The notes beneath the pieces were generated by a model that saw only the letters and a program-made list of their open reading frames with translations, did no database searches and had not been told where the DNA came from. Shown here piece after piece: positions 12,003-14,907 of a DNA stretch of 14,907 nucleotides. Numbering within the stretch: position 1 is the stretch's first letter; each line of letters starts with the position of its first letter. Both the position numbers and the translations under genes were made by a program. This stretch comes from DATAXV01 sp036272915 (GTDB lineage Bacteria; Chloroflexota; Dormibacteria; Dormibacterales; Dormibacteraceae): assembly GCA_036272915.1 (NCBI GenBank), contig DATAXV010000038.1:1-14907 (forward strand), read 5' to 3'.

Positions 12003-13816
12003 ATGGCTAGCGAAACGGCGTCGAGTCCGGGGGAGGCGGCTGCGGATCCGGAGAGCCTCCCCGAGGCATTCCGGGAGAAGCTGATCCAGCTCCGGACCAT
12101 GGAGCTCAGCCTGCGTCGGGTGGTGCTGCTGGCGGTGGCCGGGGTGGTGGTCGCCGGCCTGCTGGTGGCGGGCCGTGACCTGCCCGTGGGCCGCACCGTG
12201 GTCAGCGGCGCCGTCGTGCCGCGGACGGACGTGTCGGCGCCGGTCCTGCTCGGCTGTGTCGCCCTTCAGATCCTGAGCTGGGGCCTTGCGCTGGCGGGGG
12301 CCATGCACGCCCACTGGCCCCTGCGAGCGCTGATCCTCGCCCTCTGGACCGGAGCGATGCTCGCCGTCCCGTTCGCGACCCTCGAGGTGCCGGGCACGAC
12401 CTATCTTGTCGGCTACCCGACGCTGGTCGGAGTCCTGCTGGTCATCGCCGTCGTCTGGCAGACGGCGATCGGCCTCTGGGTGTTCGACCGCTTCCATCCC
12501 GGCTGGACGGGCCGGGCGCATCGTCACCGCTTCCACCCCCTGACCGGGATTGCCTGCCTCGCCGCGACCGCCCTGATCTACGCCCTCGGCTGGCTGTCCC
12601 CATCGCCACTGGAGGTGGCGACCGTCGCCAGCGAGCAGTACGCCTGCCTGGGGTGGCTCATCATCGGCGTGCTGGTGGTGACCGGCGGCGACTTCGCGGA
12701 GTGGGCGGAGGTGGCGGCCGGCCAGGTGGCGGGCGCCGTCGCCCGGCGATCCCCGGTCCTGCTGGCCGGTGCCACGGTGGCCGTCTCGCTGGCCGTGGTC
12801 GCCTGGACGCTTCGGACGAGTCACCCGCAGAGGGTGGCGCTGGCCATCCTGGAGATGGTCGCGCTGGTGGGCACGACGCTCGTTCTGGGCCGGCTGCTGA
12901 TCTCACGGATCCCGACCGAGCTGTCTCCCCTTACTCTGATCTCGACCACTCTGGGCATGCTCGCCCCGTGGCTCGGCGCGGAGATCGTGCTCATCCCCTT
13001 GGCGCTCGTCCTCGGCGACGCCGGTACCTTCCTCGCCCTCCTCGGCCTGCCCTCTCGTCGGGTCCGCAGGGCCTCGGCAACGCCACCATCGAACTGGTCG
13101 GCACGACCCTGCACCTTCCCTCACCCGCCTACCGCGCCCTCCAGGCCCTGCTGCTACCGGTCGCCATCGCGCTGGTCCTCCTCGCTCGCCGGCTTCCGCG
13201 CCTGGCCCCTTCGGGGCTCTTCTTCGCGGTTCTGTGCCTCGGGTACCTGTGGGGCGTCGCCGTCAACACCTGGCTGGGGGCGGGCGGCGGCTTTGGCCTG
13301 CTTCCCGGCCTCACCGCCGGTCCGGCGCTCGCCGCCCTCGCCCTCGCCGGCTGGCTGGCCGTGACCGGGCGCTGGTCGGCGCGGCCTCTCGCACTCCTGC
13401 GACTGCTGCTGGTGCTGATCCTGGGCCTCCAGCTCGTCTACTGGCTCCATGCCGCGTTCCAGACCGCGATCGAGCATGGTGAGTCGTTCTCGCTGCTCCA
13501 GGGACTGCTGCTGGTGGCGGCGATGCTGTGGGATCTGGCCACCTCGGGTTCGGCCATCACCAACCGGGGCGGCTCGCGAGCGCCGCGGCACTCGCGCGTG
13601 CTCATCTATCTCGGCTATACGCTGTTCGCCTCGTCGGCGGTAGCGTTCGGCAGCCTGATCCCCCTGCACTCGCTGGGCGATAGCGCCGACGGGTGGGTCG
13701 AGATCGGCATCGACATCATCGGACCGGCGTTCCTGACCACCTACTTCGCCTTCGGGGTGCTGCGCCTGTGGCGCCGCTCGCCGGAGCAGCCGCGGCGGCC
13801 AGAGCCCCAGACCTAG
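12003..13816 (+). pseudogene. Large polytopic membrane protein with one frame break
   Basis: From ATG 12003 a frame encodes a charged N-terminus (MASETASSPG..., then EAFREKLIQL) and about ten hydrophobic segments to GDAGTFLALLGLP near 13050. There it passes into out-of-frame, Arg/Ser-rich residues. The adjacent frame takes over at once (ALSSGPQGLGNATIEL, then YRALQALLLPVAIALVL) and carries about seven more membrane segments to TAG at 13814-13816. The switch is equivalent to one missing base around 13047-13056. Restored, the protein would have about 600 residues and some 16-17 membrane spans. I know no family that fits; it could be a transporter or a membrane-bound sensor-like protein. GTG codons at 11967 and 11994 are alternative starts. 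No clear Shine-Dalgarno is seen. Confidence 0.65.
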
Positions 13817-13930
13817 ACCGAGGGAGGGTCGGGAGAGCGTGGGCCCGTCGGCGCTCGACCGGGGCTTCCGCTGGGACCGAGGTGACGGCATCCCGCATAC
13901 TTCCGCTGCTGGCGGGCGAGTCCCGGCGTC

Positions 13931-13943
13931 CCCCTCGAAGGGG
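13931..13943. terminator. Symmetric hairpin between convergent genes
   Basis: CCCCT (13931-13935) and AGGGG (13939-13943) pair across a CGA loop. The hairpin lies between the membrane-protein stop and the convergent dioxygenase stop and could act for either strand. No T tract is present. Confidence 0.3.
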
Positions 13944-13973
13944 AGCCCTCCGTTGGCGTCGGCGGGCCCCCTG

Positions 13974-14907
13974 CTATTGGGATCGCGAGAAGCTGGGGAC
14001 GACGATCGGAGGCAGATTGTGGCTGAGGTCGCCCCTCGTCTCCTCTGCCTCCGCCGGCAGCTGGAGCCCTGTGCCGAGCGCCTCTGCCGGCTCGTCGACG
14101 GTGAAGCCGGGCCCGTCCGTGGCGATCTCGAAGAGGACGCCGCCGGGCTCCCGGAAATAGATGGAGTGGAAGTACTTGCGGTCGATGACCGGGGTCACGT
14201 CGCGTCCGGCGAAGATCAGGCGCTCGCGCCACTCGACCTCCTCGTCGTCGGTCAGCGCCTGCCAGGCGACGTGGTGCACGGTTCCCGCCATCTCCTGCCC
14301 GGCCTGCGCCTCAGGCTGCACGAAGAGATCGAGCAGCGCGCCCGGGCCGCCCTCACCGGTTCGGAAGCGGACGCGTCCGGGCTCGGTCTCGAGGTGCTGG
14401 AAGCCCATGGTCTCGGTCAGGAAGGAGTAGGTGGGGCCCGAGGAGGAGACGCAGAGGCCGACCGAGTGGAGGCCGCGGATCTGGTTGGCCTCGGCGACCG
14501 GGCTGTCCGGCCAGGGCTCCCAGCGCCCGTCGTCGGTCTGACCGACCAGCTCGAGCCGGATCCCGTCGGGATCGCCCACCGCGACGACGTCGGCGCCGAA
14601 GTGCCGCTCGACCTCGACACCGAGCTGCAGCCGGGTGAGGCGCTGCCGCCAGAAGTCGAGCGACGGTTCGGGGACGGCCAAGGCGATCGAGGTGACCTGG
14701 CCGGCGCCCGCCCCACCCGCGGGCAGGTGGGGCCAGCCGAAGAAGGTCAGGGCGGTGCCCGGTGTGCCCAGGCGGTCGCCGAAGTAGATGTGATACGTGT
14801 CGGGGACGTCGAAGTTGACCGTCTTCTTGATGAAGCGCAGGCCCAGCACACCGACGTAGAAGTCGACGTTGGTCTGGACGTCCCGGGTGATGGCGGTGAC
14901 GTGATGA
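13974..14907 (-). CDS. Ring-cleaving (VOC-fold) dioxygenase, 5' end outside the window
   Basis: The frame is open from the right edge (codon 14906-14904) to TAG at 13974-13976, so about 310 residues are visible and only a few N-terminal ones are missing. It is a two-module vicinal-oxygen-chelate protein. The first module starts HHVTAITRDVQTNVDFYVGVLGL and contains KKTVNFDVPDTYHIYFGD and GTPGTALTFFGWP, the signature of the MhqO/LinE-like hydroquinone-dioxygenase group. The second starts HSVGLCVSSSGPTYSFLTETMGF. Likely Fe/Mn ligands are the first-module His (HHV), the His of VHHVAWQA and the Glu of LFEIATD. The group opens hydroquinone-type rings or acts in quinone and aromatic detoxification. 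No catabolic neighbours are visible, so the substrate is open. Confidence 0.9.
   Translation of the reverse strand, partial: HHVTAITRDVQTNVDFYVGVLGLRFIKKTVNFDVPDTYHIYFGDRLGTPGTALTFFGWPHLPAGGAGAGQVTSIALAVPEPSLDFWRQRLTRLQLGVEVERHFGADVVAVGDPDGIRLELVGQTDDGRWEPWPDSPVAEANQIRGLHSVGLCVSSSGPTYSFLTETMGFQHLETEPGRVRFRTGEGGPGALLDLFVQPEAQAGQEMAGTVHHVAWQALTDDEEVEWRERLIFAGRDVTPVIDRKYFHSIYFREPGGVLFEIATDGPGFTVDEPAEALGTGLQLPAEAEETRGDLSHNLPPIVVPSFSRSQ

Noticed and set aside
11430..12824. 464-codon minus-strand open frame across the region with frame breaks
   Set aside because: Considered as the true gene because the plus strand is broken, but it is full of Gln/His/Arg/Gly low-complexity sequence and lies opposite clear membrane segments, so it is a shadow.

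Overview
This is a GC-rich (roughly 70% by eye) chromosomal fragment with densely packed short operons. It probably comes from an uncultured, soil-type member of the Dormibacterota/Chloroflexota or a deep actinobacterial lineage. Grounds for this: several genes start with no Shine-Dalgarno sequence, 6-8 nt after a TANNNT -10 box (leaderless transcription); there is an F420/flavin (PPOX-class) oxidoreductase; a secreted protein carries W-Y-D/SPGM repeats of a kind I remember from those lineages; and the tRNA encodes its CCA. The lineage is an inference, not a demonstration.

Left part (1-4228, all +): the 3' end of an S41 C-terminal processing protease; tRNA-Phe(GAA); a short ORF resembling the C-terminal end of a phosphotriesterase-like hydrolase; a leaderless class I SAM methyltransferase; then a translationally coupled pair, a secreted four-repeat protein with a C39-like cysteine peptidase domain followed by a small lipoprotein.

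Middle part (4229-9194): a minus-strand pair (PPOX-class oxidoreductase then MBL-fold hydrolase); a minus-strand aminoglycoside-type nucleotidyltransferase; divergent from it a leaderless MarR regulator overlapping a short-chain dehydrogenase-like protein that has lost the S-Y-K triad; a minus-strand NTF2/SnoaL-like protein divergent from a leaderless uroporphyrinogen-III synthase homologue; then a single-domain globin. A perfect 9-bp inverted repeat brackets the marR -10 box and start codon and is the best operator candidate in the window.

Right part (9195-14907): a minus-strand MFS transporter; a regulatory-looking intergenic region with inverted repeats; an unrecognised gene readable only by changing frame three times (10688-11778); a large polytopic membrane protein with one frame break (12003-13816); and the C-terminal part of a minus-strand ring-cleaving (VOC-fold) dioxygenase running off the right edge. 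The clustering of frame breaks in 3 kb, two of them at C5 runs, means either base-call errors or real gene decay.

I do not see a CRISPR array, insertion sequence, prophage or recognisable defence cassette. The most unusual items are the repeat/C39 protein with its lipoprotein partner, the MarR/catalytically degenerate SDR unit with its start-codon operator, and the recurrent leaderless promoter architecture. No gap between genes exceeds 300 bases.
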